Positions 9,913 to 19,561 are shown, counted from the stretch's first letter. The stretch is 64,000 nt of DNA from an uncultured Prochlorococcus sp. (GCA_902583265.1 CACHVD010000005.1:1-64000); one strand, 5' to 3'. Notes: a model not told the origin generated them from the letters alone. Numbers and translations are program-made.

Positions 9913-10899
9913 GGACTCATTCCAGATATTTTTAAGATTAATTTTTTGTTCATTTGTTAAGACAGGGAAAGACCAACTATTTTCCCAACATTTCTCAGAA
10001 GGTCCTGAGATGGAGAGTATTTCAGTTTTATATTTACTTTGCAAATAATCACTATTGAATGGAAGATACCAACCCTGGCTAACTAATCTATCTACTTTTG
10101 ATTTATTTTCTAAAGATTTAATCCATTTCATTAATATTGCATTATTTAGATTTGATCGACTAAGTATAAAATGCCACATCAAAGGTACACCTTGGCTAGG
10201 GAAAACTAAAGAAAGCCTTGGATCTATTTTTAAATATTTTGAACTAAGACTATAAGGAACTATTGCGACAATAGCATCAGAATTAATCAACCAATTGAGC
10301 ATATTTTTATCATCAAATAACATAGCTTGGCTTTTGAGTTTTTTTAAAGAATTAGATGAATTAATTTTTTGAGCAATTGACAATATTATTCTGGGACTTT
10401 GAGGAAAAATAATTTTCCCAGTTAATTTTTCAGAAAGAAGAAAATCCCAAGATGTTCTTGCTGAAGTTATTAATTCTTTATTATTTTTAATGATGATTGT
10501 ATAGGGTACTACGCCAATAGGAAATAATTTACTCCTCTGATTTTGATTAAAGCTTCCCAAAAAATCTATCGATCTCTTATCCAAATTTTCGAACAGTGCA
10601 TATTCATTTATTTTTTCAAATTCTGAAAAATCTATACTAGAAATCCATCCATCATTTATTAAAGTAAAGTCAGAATTCAAAATTGTGTTTCTATTTTTTT
10701 GTAGCTGAATATTTTCAAAATTAATTTTTTCCTGCTTCCAATCTTTTGGAATCGTATCTTTAAAAGATTCTGGATAAAAAGAATTTTGTAATGCAATTTT
10801 TACTTTATTAGGTAGATTACTGCAAGAGTTTAAGAAAAATAAAAGCGAAAGCTTACCACAATTTAAAAATTCTCTTCTGGTTGCAAATTTTGAAAACAT
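9901..10899 (-). CDS. Putative polyamine-type ABC substrate-binding lipoprotein
   Basis: This 332-aa exported protein starts with TRREFLNCGKLSLLFFLNSC, combining a twin-arginine-like RRxF motif with a lipobox (LNSC). The mature part resembles PotD/PotF-type spermidine/putrescine-binding proteins (type II periplasmic fold): FPIGVVPYTIIIKN near residue 125, SWDFLLSEKLTGKIIFPQSPR near residue 148, and SDAIVAIVPYS near residue 207. No permease or ATPase lies beside it, so it is either an orphan solute-binding protein or serves a transporter encoded elsewhere. It follows the CobT-like gene with no gap (10900/10899), so both are likely co-transcribed. Confidence 0.65.
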   Translation of the reverse strand: MFSKFATRREFLNCGKLSLLFFLNSCSNLPNKVKIALQNSFYPESFKDTIPKDWKQEKINFENIQLQKNRNTILNSDFTLINDGWISSIDFSEFEKINEYALFENLDKRSIDFLGSFNQNQRSKLFPIGVVPYTIIIKNNKELITSARTSWDFLLSEKLTGKIIFPQSPRIILSIAQKINSSNSLKKLKSQAMLFDDKNMLNWLINSDAIVAIVPYSLSSKYLKIDPRLSLVFPSQGVPLMWHFILSRSNLNNAILMKWIKSLENKSKVDRLVSQGWYLPFNSDYLQSKYKTEILSISGPSEKCWENSWSFPVLTNEQKINLKNIWNESLSP

Positions 10900-12057
10900 T
10901 CAGCAATCCTTCTCTAAAGAAATTTGACCTAGGCCCTTCATCATTTCCAGATTTTGTTGACACAATGAAACTATTTCTTCATTTTTAAATCCATCTAAGA
11001 AAGCAAGCAATGATATTCCACCAGCACCTACACCTTCCTTTACATGACCTAATTCATAATCCTTCAATTCTTTGTATTTTGAAGATTTAAAATTTAAAGG
11101 ACTGGCTAAACCTAATAATTTGACATCATATTTTTCATTAATTAGATTTACTAAATCATTTAGAGAATTATCTTTCACAAGCCACCCAGTTGTCGCAATA
11201 AAAACATCTTCAATAAACTCATCTTTATTTTTTTCACCTAAAAATTCTAATACAAGCAAAATGACTGCTAACATCTGACTTCCTCCAGACAATATTACAG
11301 GTTGTTTTGCTAACCTGGCACCAATTAATAGACCCATTGAAAAGGCTTGGAAAGGATCACCTACTGCCGCGACAACATCAAAAGAGTCAGAATCAGCCTT
11401 GAAATTCGCATTTAAAAGTCCCCTTTTAATGACCTGCCTTCTTAGTTCTCTTGGAGTTTTAAATAAACTACTCCCTACTAAATTAGATACCTGCAAGCCA
11501 AAAGCTTCCATTACTGCCTGAGCAGTTGTGGTGCCCCCCGGTACAGATTCAGAAATTAAAACTGATTGTTTTAAGGATTTTCCTATCGCAAGACCTTTCT
11601 CATAGAGATTTAAAACTCTCTCTTTAGTCATCGATTTACCAGTAGTAAGACAATTTGATGGGCCCAAATTTCTATCTTCTACAACCAAATGATTAAAATA
11701 AGGCTTTGATCCTATTCCCAGAGGAACAATAACTGGATAAGTATTTATCAGCTTTGAACAAACATGACTGATTAGGGCAGGAGTTACTCCTGCATTGAGA
11801 AGAGGCAATTTATATTTATGATCTTTTGAAGCACCCTCAAGTAAAAATTCAGCATCAGCGAGAGCAGTTGTTCTCCTCGATTTTGGATTAATACCTGCTG
11901 CGGAAATCCCTGGAATTTGTGATGTGTTAGTGCCAGCAATTATAAGAAATATTTTTAAATTTTTAATATTCTTTTTCAGTATTGCTATCTTATTGAGTTG
12001 TCTTTTTTTATTGGATTCATTTCCAAAAAAATTTATCCCTAATTCTGTACTGTACAT
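10900..12057 (-). CDS. CobT-like phosphoribosyltransferase (TIGR00303 family)
   Basis: A protein of 385 aa from the preferred start. Family knowledge places TIGR00303 proteins as cyanobacterial/archaeal relatives of nicotinate-nucleotide:dimethylbenzimidazole phosphoribosyltransferase, which activates the lower ligand of cobamides. Visible features are ISAAGINPKSRRTTALADAE near residue 52, VPGGTTTAQAVMEAFG near residue 180 and SGGSQMLAVILL near residue 260. The ORF track extends to 12084, but that start overlaps the DUF2232 gene. The ATG at 12057 (MYSTELGINFFG) leaves a 10-base gap and looks correct. Prochlorococcus makes pseudocobalamin with adenine, so the true substrate base may not be dimethylbenzimidazole. 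Confidence 0.8.
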   Translation of the reverse strand: MYSTELGINFFGNESNKKRQLNKIAILKKNIKNLKIFLIIAGTNTSQIPGISAAGINPKSRRTTALADAEFLLEGASKDHKYKLPLLNAGVTPALISHVCSKLINTYPVIVPLGIGSKPYFNHLVVEDRNLGPSNCLTTGKSMTKERVLNLYEKGLAIGKSLKQSVLISESVPGGTTTAQAVMEAFGLQVSNLVGSSLFKTPRELRRQVIKRGLLNANFKADSDSFDVVAAVGDPFQAFSMGLLIGARLAKQPVILSGGSQMLAVILLVLEFLGEKNKDEFIEDVFIATTGWLVKDNSLNDLVNLINEKYDVKLLGLASPLNFKSSKYKELKDYELGHVKEGVGAGGISLLAFLDGFKNEEIVSLCQQNLEMMKGLGQISLEKDC

Positions 12058-12067
12058 TCTTACTTTT

Positions 12068-12706
12068 TTAATTATTAAAATCAACTAAGCTAATTAACAA
12101 TTTTGGAGGATCTGGGATGGTTAATTTAAATCTAGGAAACAGAGAATAGGCAACTACATGTACAGTTAAAACATAAACTATTTCTTGAAAAATTATTAAT
12201 AAAATTGCACCTAGTTGTATACTCAAAATTGAGGGATATAAAGGTAAATTAAATAATCCAATTAACTTTTCTATTAGACCATAACTCGCTCTAGTAATTA
12301 ACACCCAAAGATTATCTCCAACCAAAGTAGATAATGCTATTACTCTTATTAAAAAGCCAAGGGTTCCAATAACAACACCCACAGTTAAACTAAGTTTCCA
12401 ACTCTTTTCTTTAAACCAACACCAACCTAGCCAAAAAGCCAAAATCCCATAAGGAAATAAAAATAAAGTTCCTCTGACAGGACCCATAATTATGAATAAA
12501 AGTAGAAATTGTATTAAAAGTCCTTCCAATGCAATTTTACTTCCCCTTCTCAAGTGCAACAAGATCATTGGGAGGGGTAAAATCAACCTTAATAAAGCTC
12601 CTCCAATTGGCAGATAATATAATGCAACCCATAATAAAGACGAAAGAGATGCTAAATAAGAGGTCTCGACAATATTCAATGCTTCAGTTTTTGTTTTTAT
12701 TTTCAT
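12068..12706 (-). CDS. DUF2232 family membrane protein
   Basis: The 212-aa protein has five to six hydrophobic segments spread over its whole length and a short charged N-terminus, MKIKTKTEALNIVETSYLAS. The pattern, with PIGGALLRLILPLPMILLHLRRG near residue 32 and PVRGTLFLFPYGILAFWLGW near residue 75, is that of the DUF2232/YybS-like family, related to ECF S-component folds. No function is established. It sits directly upstream of the CobT-like gene on the same strand with 10 bp between them, so a link to cobamide precursor uptake can be proposed but is not shown. Confidence 0.75.
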   Translation of the reverse strand: MKIKTKTEALNIVETSYLASLSSLLWVALYYLPIGGALLRLILPLPMILLHLRRGSKIALEGLLIQFLLLFIIMGPVRGTLFLFPYGILAFWLGWCWFKEKSWKLSLTVGVVIGTLGFLIRVIALSTLVGDNLWVLITRASYGLIEKLIGLFNLPLYPSILSIQLGAILLIIFQEIVYVLTVHVVAYSLFPRFKLTIPDPPKLLISLVDFNN

Positions 12707-12726
12707 TTTTTGTTGAATATTTTTAA

Positions 12727-13230
12727 TTAATTTTTATCCATACTTTTATTTTTTGAATCTAAGATACGTTCAATCTTTTCTATTTCAAAATTTACCTCAG
12801 AATTACTCAATATGGAACTCAACTCTTCAGTGGGATCTTTTGGATCTACATCTTTTAAAATGAATATTATTTTGTAAGATTGAAGCTCAATTTTTCTTTT
12901 TTTTGAAAGATTCTTAATTTTTTTATTTTTTTTATCATCAAATTTTTTGTTTTCTTTTTCTAAATTTATATCTTTTTTATTTTCTGGTACATTTTTTGGC
13001 TTCACTACTTTTTTAATTTTTTTATTTTTTTTATCATCTAATTTTTTGTTTTCTTTTTCTAAATTTATATCTTTTTTATTTAATAAGTTATTTTGTAAAT
13101 TTTCATTTATGCTTGTTTTTTCTAAATCATTAAAACTACTTTCAAGAAAATTTCCAATCCACCCTCCAGAGCATGATTGCAAGAAAATTAAAAAAATTAA
13201 TAAAAAAAATTCTTTTTTTTTAAAAATCAT
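12727..13230 (-). CDS. Lysine-rich lipoprotein with internal duplication
   Basis: This 167-aa protein begins MIFKKKEFFLLIFLIFLQSC, a lipoprotein signal with lipobox LQSC, so Cys20 should be lipidated. The middle third is two near-identical 23-residue units (NKKDINLEKENKKLDDKKNK and NKKDINLEKENKKFDDKKNK) separated by a KKVVKPKNVPE linker. They are encoded by a DNA repeat with 99-bp period. A short non-repetitive C-terminal part contains YKIIFILKDVDPKDPTEELS. The centre is predicted disordered or coiled and highly charged. I recognise no family. It lies 7 bases below topA on the same strand. Confidence 0.7.
   Translation of the reverse strand: MIFKKKEFFLLIFLIFLQSCSGGWIGNFLESSFNDLEKTSINENLQNNLLNKKDINLEKENKKLDDKKNKKIKKVVKPKNVPENKKDINLEKENKKFDDKKNKKIKNLSKKRKIELQSYKIIFILKDVDPKDPTEELSSILSNSEVNFEIEKIERILDSKNKSMDKN
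12914..13081. repeat. 99-bp-period direct repeat inside the lipoprotein gene
   Basis: Bases 12914-12982 and 13013-13081 match over 69 bases with one mismatch, an offset of 99 (33 codons), so the duplication keeps reading frame. The single difference changes Leu to Phe between the two protein units. Confidence 0.9.
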
Positions 13231-13237
13231 ATTTTTT

Positions 13238-15844
13238 CTAACTTTTCTTTTTCCTTGTAGTTTTTTTATTACTAATCTTTGTTTTTTTTAAAATTGCGCC
13301 TTTTTTATCTTTTAGTTTTTCTTCTAAAAGAGATACTGCTTCATCTATGGTAAATTTTTCTATGTCAGTATCTTTGGCAATCGAAACATTAGTTTTGCCA
13401 CATTTTAAATAGACACCATATCTTCCATTTAATATTTGAATTTTTTCTTTAAAATCTTTCGGTTTTCCAAAGTCTTTAAGTACCTCTTGACCACCTCTAC
13501 CCATTTTTGGCATAGCAAGAATTTCTAATGCTCGTTTTATATCAACAGTAAAAACATCATCCTCTTTCTTTAAGGATCTATTTTCAGATTCAGATTCATT
13601 TTTAATCCATTTGATGTAAGGGCCAAATCTTCCTCTATCAGCTTCAACAACTCCTCCTTCAGGATGAACTCCTAACAATCTTGGTAAACTTAAAAGTACA
13701 AGCGCCTCATCTAGAGTTAGATCATCAGTTTTCAACTCTTTGGGTAATGAAGCTCTTCTTGGTTTAGCTTTATCTTGATCATTATTTCCCAATTGTACGT
13801 AAGGTCCATAAGGGCCAAATCTTAAAAAGACTTTTTCCCCAGTTTTCGGGTCAGTTCCAAGATCTGATGGGCCACTTAAAATTTGATCAACTTGCTTTAT
13901 ATCTAAATCTCCAGGAGTAATATCCATTGGAAGATTACCTTTAGCCTGAATTTCATTACCAGATTCATCAATTTTTGTACCCTCTAGCCAAGGTCCGTTA
14001 GAGCCTATTCTGACTACGCAAGGAAGGTCTTCGAAATCAACTTGTCTATAAGCTTTACCATCAATATCACCCTCTGTTTTCTGAACTTTTACCTCCAAAC
14101 CATTTTTACCTTTATAGAAAGTTTCTAGGTATGGTAGCCACTCAAGATTACCAGAAGATATTTCATCCAATGAAGATTCCATTTTTGCAGTAAAAGTAGT
14201 ATCAACCAGATCAGGAAAATGTTCTTCTAATAGAGCAGTAACAGCAAAAGCTGTAAACGTTGGAGCCAAAGTATTTGAAGATATATTCGCATAACCTCTA
14301 TCAACTATGGTCCCAATAATGCTGGCATAGGTAGAAGGTCTCCCAATCCCTTCTTTTTCAAGAACTTTAACTAATGCAGCCTCTGTATATCTTGCAGGAG
14401 GTTTAGTTTCATGAAAAGTAGATTCCTTATTAGCAACTTCAAGACATGTTCCAGTTGTTAAGTTTGGGAGAATAATTTCTTGTTGTTCAAGGGATGAACT
14501 TGGGTCATCACTTCCCTCGACATAAGCTCTGAAGAATCCTGCGAAATCAATACTTTTCCCGCTCGATTTAAATAATCCATCCCCTACGCTAATTTCAGCA
14601 TTAATCATTGTTAACCTAGCTTCCGCCATTTGACTAGCTACAGTTCTTTTCCAAATTAAATCGTAAAGTGATAAGTCTCTACCAGTTAGATTAGTTTCCT
14701 TTGGTGTTTTAAATACCTCTCCTGCCGGCCTAATAGCTTCGTGTGCTTCTTGAGCATTTCTTGCAGTTGAATTAAATTGTCTTGGTGAGTTAGATAAATA
14801 TTCTTTTCCATACATAGAACTGACACATTCTCTAGCAGCTCTTGTGGCTTGTTCGGAGAGATGAACTGAATCAGTTCTCATATATGTTATGAAACCTCTC
14901 TCATATAGACCTTGTGCACATCTCATAGTTTCTCTTGCAGACAAACGGAGCTTCCTATTTGCTTCTTGTTGTAATGTGCTAGTTGTAAATGGAGGAACTG
15001 GCTTACGAGTGGATGGCTTTTTTTCGATTTTTGAGACTAACCAATCCTCTGAGGAAAAAGTCTTCAATAAATCATTTACTTGTTCTTCTCCAATTATTAA
15101 AGATTTGTTTCCTTCTTTTAATTTACCGGTTTGTTCGTCGAAATCGGAACCGTTAGAAATTCTTTGACCGTTTAAACTGAATAATTTAGTTTCGAAAGTA
15201 ATATTATCTTTTACTAGGGAAGCTTTAATCCCCCAGTAACTAGCTTTTTTAAAGGATCTTCTTTCTCTCTCTCGCCTAACAAGAAGTCTTACAGAAACTG
15301 ATTGGACACGACCAGCAGATAGTCGGGGGGCTACCTTCTTCCACAGTAAAGGAGATAATTCATATCCAAAAAGCCTGTCCAAGATTCTTCTTGTTTCTTG
15401 AGCCTGAACAAGTTCCATATCAATTTCTCTTGTTTGGTCTAAAGCTTTATTAATTGCCTTTTTTGTGATTTCATGAAAAACCATTCTCTTAGTTGGTATT
15501 TTAGGCTTAAGTATTTGCAAGAGATGCCAGCTAATACTCTCTCCCTCTCTATCTTCATCAGTTGCCAGTAATAGCTGGTTCGCACTTTTCAATGCATCTT
15601 TTAACTCTTTAACAACCTTTTTCTTATCTTTTGGAACTATATAAAGTGGTTCAAAATCTTCTGTTGTATTAACTCCTATCCTTGACCATTTTTCCTTTTT
15701 AACCGCAGCAGGTATTTCAGCAGCTCCTTTTGGAAGATCTCTTACATGTCCCATTGAAGCGAGAACTTCATAATTAGGAGGCAAAAACTTTCTTATAGTT
15801 TTTGCTTTGGTGGGACTTTCAACAATAACAAGTGTGTGATCCAA
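13238..15844 (-). CDS. topA: DNA topoisomerase I
   Basis: The 868-aa type IA topoisomerase relaxes negative supercoils. The N-terminal Toprim domain starts VIVESPTKAKTIRKFL and includes ATDEDREGESISWH. The active-site tyrosine is in FITYMRTDSVHLS near residue 320. LEKEGIGRPSTYASIIGTI is seen near residue 495. The C-terminus has repeated FGPYGPYVQLG/GRFGPYIKW/GRYGVYLKCG modules, the topoisomerase C-terminal repeats, and a very basic tail KKTTRKKKS. No zinc-finger cysteines are apparent, consistent with cyanobacterial forms. It diverges from ndhB across a 175-bp region. Confidence 0.97.
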   Translation of the reverse strand: MDHTLVIVESPTKAKTIRKFLPPNYEVLASMGHVRDLPKGAAEIPAAVKKEKWSRIGVNTTEDFEPLYIVPKDKKKVVKELKDALKSANQLLLATDEDREGESISWHLLQILKPKIPTKRMVFHEITKKAINKALDQTREIDMELVQAQETRRILDRLFGYELSPLLWKKVAPRLSAGRVQSVSVRLLVRRERERRSFKKASYWGIKASLVKDNITFETKLFSLNGQRISNGSDFDEQTGKLKEGNKSLIIGEEQVNDLLKTFSSEDWLVSKIEKKPSTRKPVPPFTTSTLQQEANRKLRLSARETMRCAQGLYERGFITYMRTDSVHLSEQATRAARECVSSMYGKEYLSNSPRQFNSTARNAQEAHEAIRPAGEVFKTPKETNLTGRDLSLYDLIWKRTVASQMAEARLTMINAEISVGDGLFKSSGKSIDFAGFFRAYVEGSDDPSSSLEQQEIILPNLTTGTCLEVANKESTFHETKPPARYTEAALVKVLEKEGIGRPSTYASIIGTIVDRGYANISSNTLAPTFTAFAVTALLEEHFPDLVDTTFTAKMESSLDEISSGNLEWLPYLETFYKGKNGLEVKVQKTEGDIDGKAYRQVDFEDLPCVVRIGSNGPWLEGTKIDESGNEIQAKGNLPMDITPGDLDIKQVDQILSGPSDLGTDPKTGEKVFLRFGPYGPYVQLGNNDQDKAKPRRASLPKELKTDDLTLDEALVLLSLPRLLGVHPEGGVVEADRGRFGPYIKWIKNESESENRSLKKEDDVFTVDIKRALEILAMPKMGRGGQEVLKDFGKPKDFKEKIQILNGRYGVYLKCGKTNVSIAKDTDIEKFTIDEAVSLLEEKLKDKKGAILKKTKISNKKTTRKKKS

Positions 15845-16019
15845 GGTTTATTTCAAAAATTGGTGTTTTTGTTCTGTTAGGGCATATTATGATTATTTGA
15901 AGCTTTTTCAAGTATTTTCTTCTGAAAATTTCAAAAATCATACCCACAAATTATAATCAAGTTAAGATTAACTCTTAGACCCTTACAATCAAACATCTAA
16001 TTTAATCCAATTTAATAAA

Positions 16020-17540
16020 GTGCCCAACGAAATCTTTACAATTAATTTAAATGCTCAAGCCATTATTCCAGAGGCTTTTATTTTACTAGGTATTGTTGGA
16101 ACACTTCTTGTAGATTTAGCTGGAGAAAAAACTGCATCAAAATGGGCACCAATAATTTGCTATTTATCAATTGGCAGCTCTCTCGTTAGTTTGGCATTGC
16201 AATGGAGTAATCCTGTAGAAAGCGCATTCCTTGGGTCCTTTAATTCAGATAATTTGGCAATCGCATTTAGAGCAATTATATCTTTGTCAACTTTAGTTTC
16301 CTTACTTATAAGTTGGCGTTATACAGAACAAAGTGGTAGCCCTATTGGTGAATTTGCAGCAATAGTTCTTTCGGCAACTCTTGGAGCAATGCTTTTGTGT
16401 GGATCCACTGACCTAATCAGTGTATTTATTTCTCTCGAGACTTTATCAGTGGCAAGCTATTTACTTTCTGGTTATTTAAAAAGAGATCCAAGAAGTTCAG
16501 AGGCCGCATTAAAATACCTCCTTGTTGGGTCAGCTGCTGCTGCTGTCTATTTGTATGGCTCCTCTTTCCTTTATGGTTTAAGCGGTTCAACAAACTTAGC
16601 AACAATTGGTTTAGAGATTATCAACAAGCCATCTTTTATTACTTCTCTAGCGCTTGTATTCGTATTATCAACCGTTGCATTTAAAATAGCTGCTGTTCCA
16701 TTTCATCAATGGACTCCTGATGTATATGAAGGCTCACCTACACCTGTAGTAGCTTTTTTATCTGTTGGTTCAAAGACAGCGGGGTTTGCATTTGCAATAA
16801 GAATATTGAGTACTACCTTCTCCTCATTCGATGAAGAATGGAAACTTTTATTTACCATACTTGCCATATTGAGCATGGCTCTGGGAAATGTTGTAGCCCT
16901 TGCTCAAACCTCAATGAAAAGAATGTTAGCTTACAGTTCTATTGGACAAGCTGGATTTGTAATGATTGGAATAGTATCTGGGACTCAAGATGGCTTGTCA
17001 GCTTCTGTTTTATATTTAGCTTCATATTTATTTATGAATTTAGGTGCATTTGCTTGTGTGATACTTTTCTCTCTAAGAACTGGATCTGACAAAATTCTTG
17101 ATTACTCAGGACTTTATCAAAAAGATCCTCTCATTACATTAGGCCTAAGCCTCTGTCTTCTTTCTCTTGGTGGTTTACCTCCAATGTTGGGATTTTTTGG
17201 AAAGATATATTTATTCTTCGCAGGTTGGGCTAATCATCAATATCTATTGGTAATCATTGGACTTGTAACTTCTGTTATCTCAATTTATTACTACATTTCA
17301 GTGATAAAAATGATGGTTGTCAAAGAGCCGCAGGAAGCTTCTGAAATAGTCAAATCATATCCTGAGATTAATTGGGGAATAGTAGGATTGCCTCCCTTAA
17401 GATTTGCACTTTATACTTGCGTAGCTGTAACAGCTCTTGGAGGAATCCTTTCTAACCCTCTTTTCAGATTAGCTAACACAGCAGTTTCAGAAACTCCTTT
17501 TTTAAAAGATATTATTGCAATAACAAACAATATTTCCTAG
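16020..17540 (+). CDS. ndhB: NAD(P)H-quinone oxidoreductase subunit 2 (NDH-1)
   Basis: This 506-aa antiporter-like membrane subunit of the cyanobacterial NDH-1 complex takes part in respiration and cyclic electron flow around photosystem I in the thylakoid membrane. About fourteen TM helices are present. Typical stretches are [15 protein letters not shown] near residue 140 with the key Glu, [20 protein letters not shown] near residue 222 with the conserved Lys/His, and [14 protein letters not shown] near residue 304. GTG at 16020 is the start; no in-frame ATG precedes the conserved [11 protein letters not shown] region. Confidence 0.97.
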   Translation: MPNEIFTINLNAQAIIPEAFILLGIVGTLLVDLAGEKTASKWAPIICYLSIGSSLVSLALQWSNPVESAFLGSFNSDNLAIAFRAIISLSTLVSLLISWRYTEQSGSPIGEFAAIVLSATLGAMLLCGSTDLISVFISLETLSVASYLLSGYLKRDPRSSEAALKYLLVGSAAAAVYLYGSSFLYGLSGSTNLATIGLEIINKPSFITSLALVFVLSTVAFKIAAVPFHQWTPDVYEGSPTPVVAFLSVGSKTAGFAFAIRILSTTFSSFDEEWKLLFTILAILSMALGNVVALAQTSMKRMLAYSSIGQAGFVMIGIVSGTQDGLSASVLYLASYLFMNLGAFACVILFSLRTGSDKILDYSGLYQKDPLITLGLSLCLLSLGGLPPMLGFFGKIYLFFAGWANHQYLLVIIGLVTSVISIYYYISVIKMMVVKEPQEASEIVKSYPEINWGIVGLPPLRFALYTCVAVTALGGILSNPLFRLANTAVSETPFLKDIIAITNNIS

Positions 17541-17556
17541 AAAATTTTCTCAATAA

Positions 17557-18243
17557 ATGTCTAAGAAAGTCGCAACGCTAGAGGGAATATCAAAAACATA
17601 CGGGAAAGAGGACCTAACTGTAAAAGCCTTAGACAGCATAAATTTAGAAATTTATAAAGGTGATTATTTAGCTGTAATGGGTGCAAGTGGCTCAGGTAAA
17701 AGTACAGCAATGAATATTATTGGATGCCTTGATAGACCATCTGAAGGTATTTACAAATTAAATGGAATCCCAGTTGAGAATTTATCTGATGATGAGCTAG
17801 CGGAGATACGTAACCAAAAATTAGGCTTCGTTTTTCAACAATTTCATCTTCTTTCAGACGCAACAGCACTTGAGAACGTAATTTTACCTATGATTTACGC
17901 TGGTATTAAACCTGAACTAAGATTAGAGCGAGGTAAGAATGCCTTGAAAAGAGTTGGACTTTCTGAAAGAATTAATAATCGTCCTAACCAATTATCAGGA
18001 GGTCAACAACAACGAGTGGCAATTGCTAGGGCTATCATCAATAACCCAGCAATATTATTAGCAGACGAACCCACTGGAGCACTTGATTCAAAAACAACCG
18101 AAGATGTATTAGATCTTTTTGATAAACTTCATGAATCTGGAATAACTATAGTTTTAGTTACTCACGAAGATGAAGTTGCAAATCGCGCAAAAAAAATAGC
18201 CAAATTTAAGGATGGAAGAATAGTTGAATTAAAAGTTAATTAA
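17557..18243 (+). CDS. ABC transporter ATP-binding protein (MacB/LolD/DevA type)
   Basis: The 228-aa ATPase contains Walker A GASGSGKST (near residue 43), Q-loop FVFQQFHLL, signature LSGGQQQRVAIARA (near residue 145), Walker B LLADEPTGALDS and switch His in VTHEDE. The GALDSKT and NPAIL features place it in the MacB/LolD/DevA subgroup, which works with FtsX-like permeases to move lipoproteins, glycolipids or peptides. No permease is adjacent. It follows ndhB by 16 bp and converges tail to tail with birA (2-base gap). Confidence 0.9.
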   Translation: MSKKVATLEGISKTYGKEDLTVKALDSINLEIYKGDYLAVMGASGSGKSTAMNIIGCLDRPSEGIYKLNGIPVENLSDDELAEIRNQKLGFVFQQFHLLSDATALENVILPMIYAGIKPELRLERGKNALKRVGLSERINNRPNQLSGGQQQRVAIARAIINNPAILLADEPTGALDSKTTEDVLDLFDKLHESGITIVLVTHEDEVANRAKKIAKFKDGRIVELKVN

Positions 18244-18245
18244 AT

Positions 18246-18995
18246 TTAGAACCTTCTTATTACCTTAAGTTGAGTTTCATTTTCAATTCTTAAATTTCCA
18301 TTCCAATCAATATCTTTAATTTTCCATGTATTAAGACAAAAACCACTAGGCAAAAATGTTTTATTGAGGAACTTATTTGCAGAGTTGATCACATATTCTT
18401 TTTTGTTATTGCATTCAACTGAATCATGTAATGCTTTAAGAACTTTGGCTGTCCAATAATGTTGATTAATATTCTTAGTTTGAAGTACTTTTGATAATGA
18501 AATACCTTCTGATGGAGTGTAATTTAAAACATTCATGCCAAGACCTATTCTTACATAAATAATTTCCTTACCTCTAGTTATCACCCTCGGTAAAAATCCA
18601 ATCAACTTTTTTGAACCAAAAAAAATATCATTTGGCCATTTCAAACAAACATTTATATTCTCTTTTCTAAGCATTTCACATATCTTAATTCCTAAAGACA
18701 AATTAAATATTTGACTTGAAAATTCTTTCGAAAATATTGGGTAAGCTGCACTTAACCAAATCCCACCTTTTGGAGAAACCCAAGTTTTTGAGTTTTGGCC
18801 AACCCCTGCAAATTGTTCTCTTGCGATTATCGCTACTGGCTGGTTTTTCTTTATTTCAGAATATCCAAGCAAGTTTGTTAACTCATTTTCGGTACTTTTA
18901 CATTTTATTTTGTAAAAAAGTCTCCAGCTTGGATATTGACCCTGAATTTTTTTTAAATAAAAAACTGTCTTAGCTGCAGATCCAATAACTTTCAC
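18246..18995 (-). CDS. birA: Biotin-[acetyl-CoA-carboxylase] ligase, monofunctional
   Basis: This 249-aa BirA-family ligase joins biotin to the carboxyl carrier protein of acetyl-CoA carboxylase. Biotin/ATP-site motifs are weak but present: REQFAGVGQNSKTWVSPKGG near residue 59 (family GRGQxGRxW), CLKWPNDIFFGSKKLIG near residue 117 with the biotinyl-contact Lys, and RIGLGMNVLN near residue 148. There is no N-terminal helix-turn-helix, so it cannot be a biotin repressor. The start is GTG. The family's GRGRxGR loop reads GVGQNSKTW, a diverged form often seen in Prochlorococcus-type proteins. Confidence 0.85.
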   Translation of the reverse strand: MKVIGSAAKTVFYLKKIQGQYPSWRLFYKIKCKSTENELTNLLGYSEIKKNQPVAIIAREQFAGVGQNSKTWVSPKGGIWLSAAYPIFSKEFSSQIFNLSLGIKICEMLRKENINVCLKWPNDIFFGSKKLIGFLPRVITRGKEIIYVRIGLGMNVLNYTPSEGISLSKVLQTKNINQHYWTAKVLKALHDSVECNNKKEYVINSANKFLNKTFLPSGFCLNTWKIKDIDWNGNLRIENETQLKVIRRF

Positions 18996-19025
18996 AAATT
19001 CTTTATTAAAACAACGAGCATCTTT

Positions 19026-19556
19026 TTGAAGATTAGATTAACTTTAGTCTTAATAAGTAAATTTTACAAATTGGACAAAAAGTATTTGCCAATATTGAAT
19101 AGAAGGAACCCACATCCATTAAAAAATTGTCTTGATAATTTCAAAAAAACCTTTAGAGACTTAGATAAACTTTCTAAAATCAATGAAAACTGGAAGGACT
19201 TAATCGGTTTGGAACTATTTCAAGAATGCAAACCATTAAATATTGAAAAAAAAATACTTACTATTGCAGTAAATCATCCTCAGTGGCGCCAAGCTTTAAT
19301 TTATAACAAGCATAAATTAAAAGAGAGAATAGAGAAAATAGGAATAACTTTGAATGAAATAAAAATAATACAAAATTATGAAATTAAAAATAAAAATATT
19401 AAAGCTACTAATGCAAAGATATTGTGGGCTAAGCATCCAAGCAGAATCCATCAAAATAATATGTGCATTTGTACTCTCTGCAATTCCCCAACTCCTCAGG
19501 GCGAAATCAAAAGGTGGGGAAGGTGTTCTTTTTGTTGGAGAAAAATAAATAACTAA
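19026..19556 (+). CDS. DUF721 (DciA-like) protein with C-terminal zinc ribbon
   Basis: The central part, KINENWKDLIGLELFQECKPL followed by LTIAVNHPQWRQALIYNKHKL, is the DUF721/DciA fold, a KH-like domain that in other bacteria helps load the replicative helicase DnaB. The C-terminal 35 residues add CICTLCNSPTPQGEIKRWGRCSFC, two CxxC pairs suited to binding zinc, which I associate with cyanobacterial versions. 176 aa from a TTG start at 19026. The first 20 residues are not conserved-looking, so a later start is possible. It diverges from birA by 30 bp and converges with menG. Confidence 0.75.
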   Translation: MKIRLTLVLISKFYKLDKKYLPILNRRNPHPLKNCLDNFKKTFRDLDKLSKINENWKDLIGLELFQECKPLNIEKKILTIAVNHPQWRQALIYNKHKLKERIEKIGITLNEIKIIQNYEIKNKNIKATNAKILWAKHPSRIHQNNMCICTLCNSPTPQGEIKRWGRCSFCWRKINN

Positions 19557-19561
19557 ATTCT

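Noticed and set aside
12058-12084. Longer N-terminus of the CobT-like protein
   Set aside because: It overlaps the upstream DUF2232 gene and adds residues not seen in the family; the ATG at 12057 is preferred.
12914-13081. Direct repeats as a CRISPR array
   Set aside because: Only two copies, within a coding frame, with no spacer pattern; no CRISPR array was seen elsewhere in the window.
12947-13291. Phe/Ser-rich plus-strand ORF
   Set aside because: It is the antisense translation of the AT-rich lysine repeats of the lipoprotein and the topA tail.
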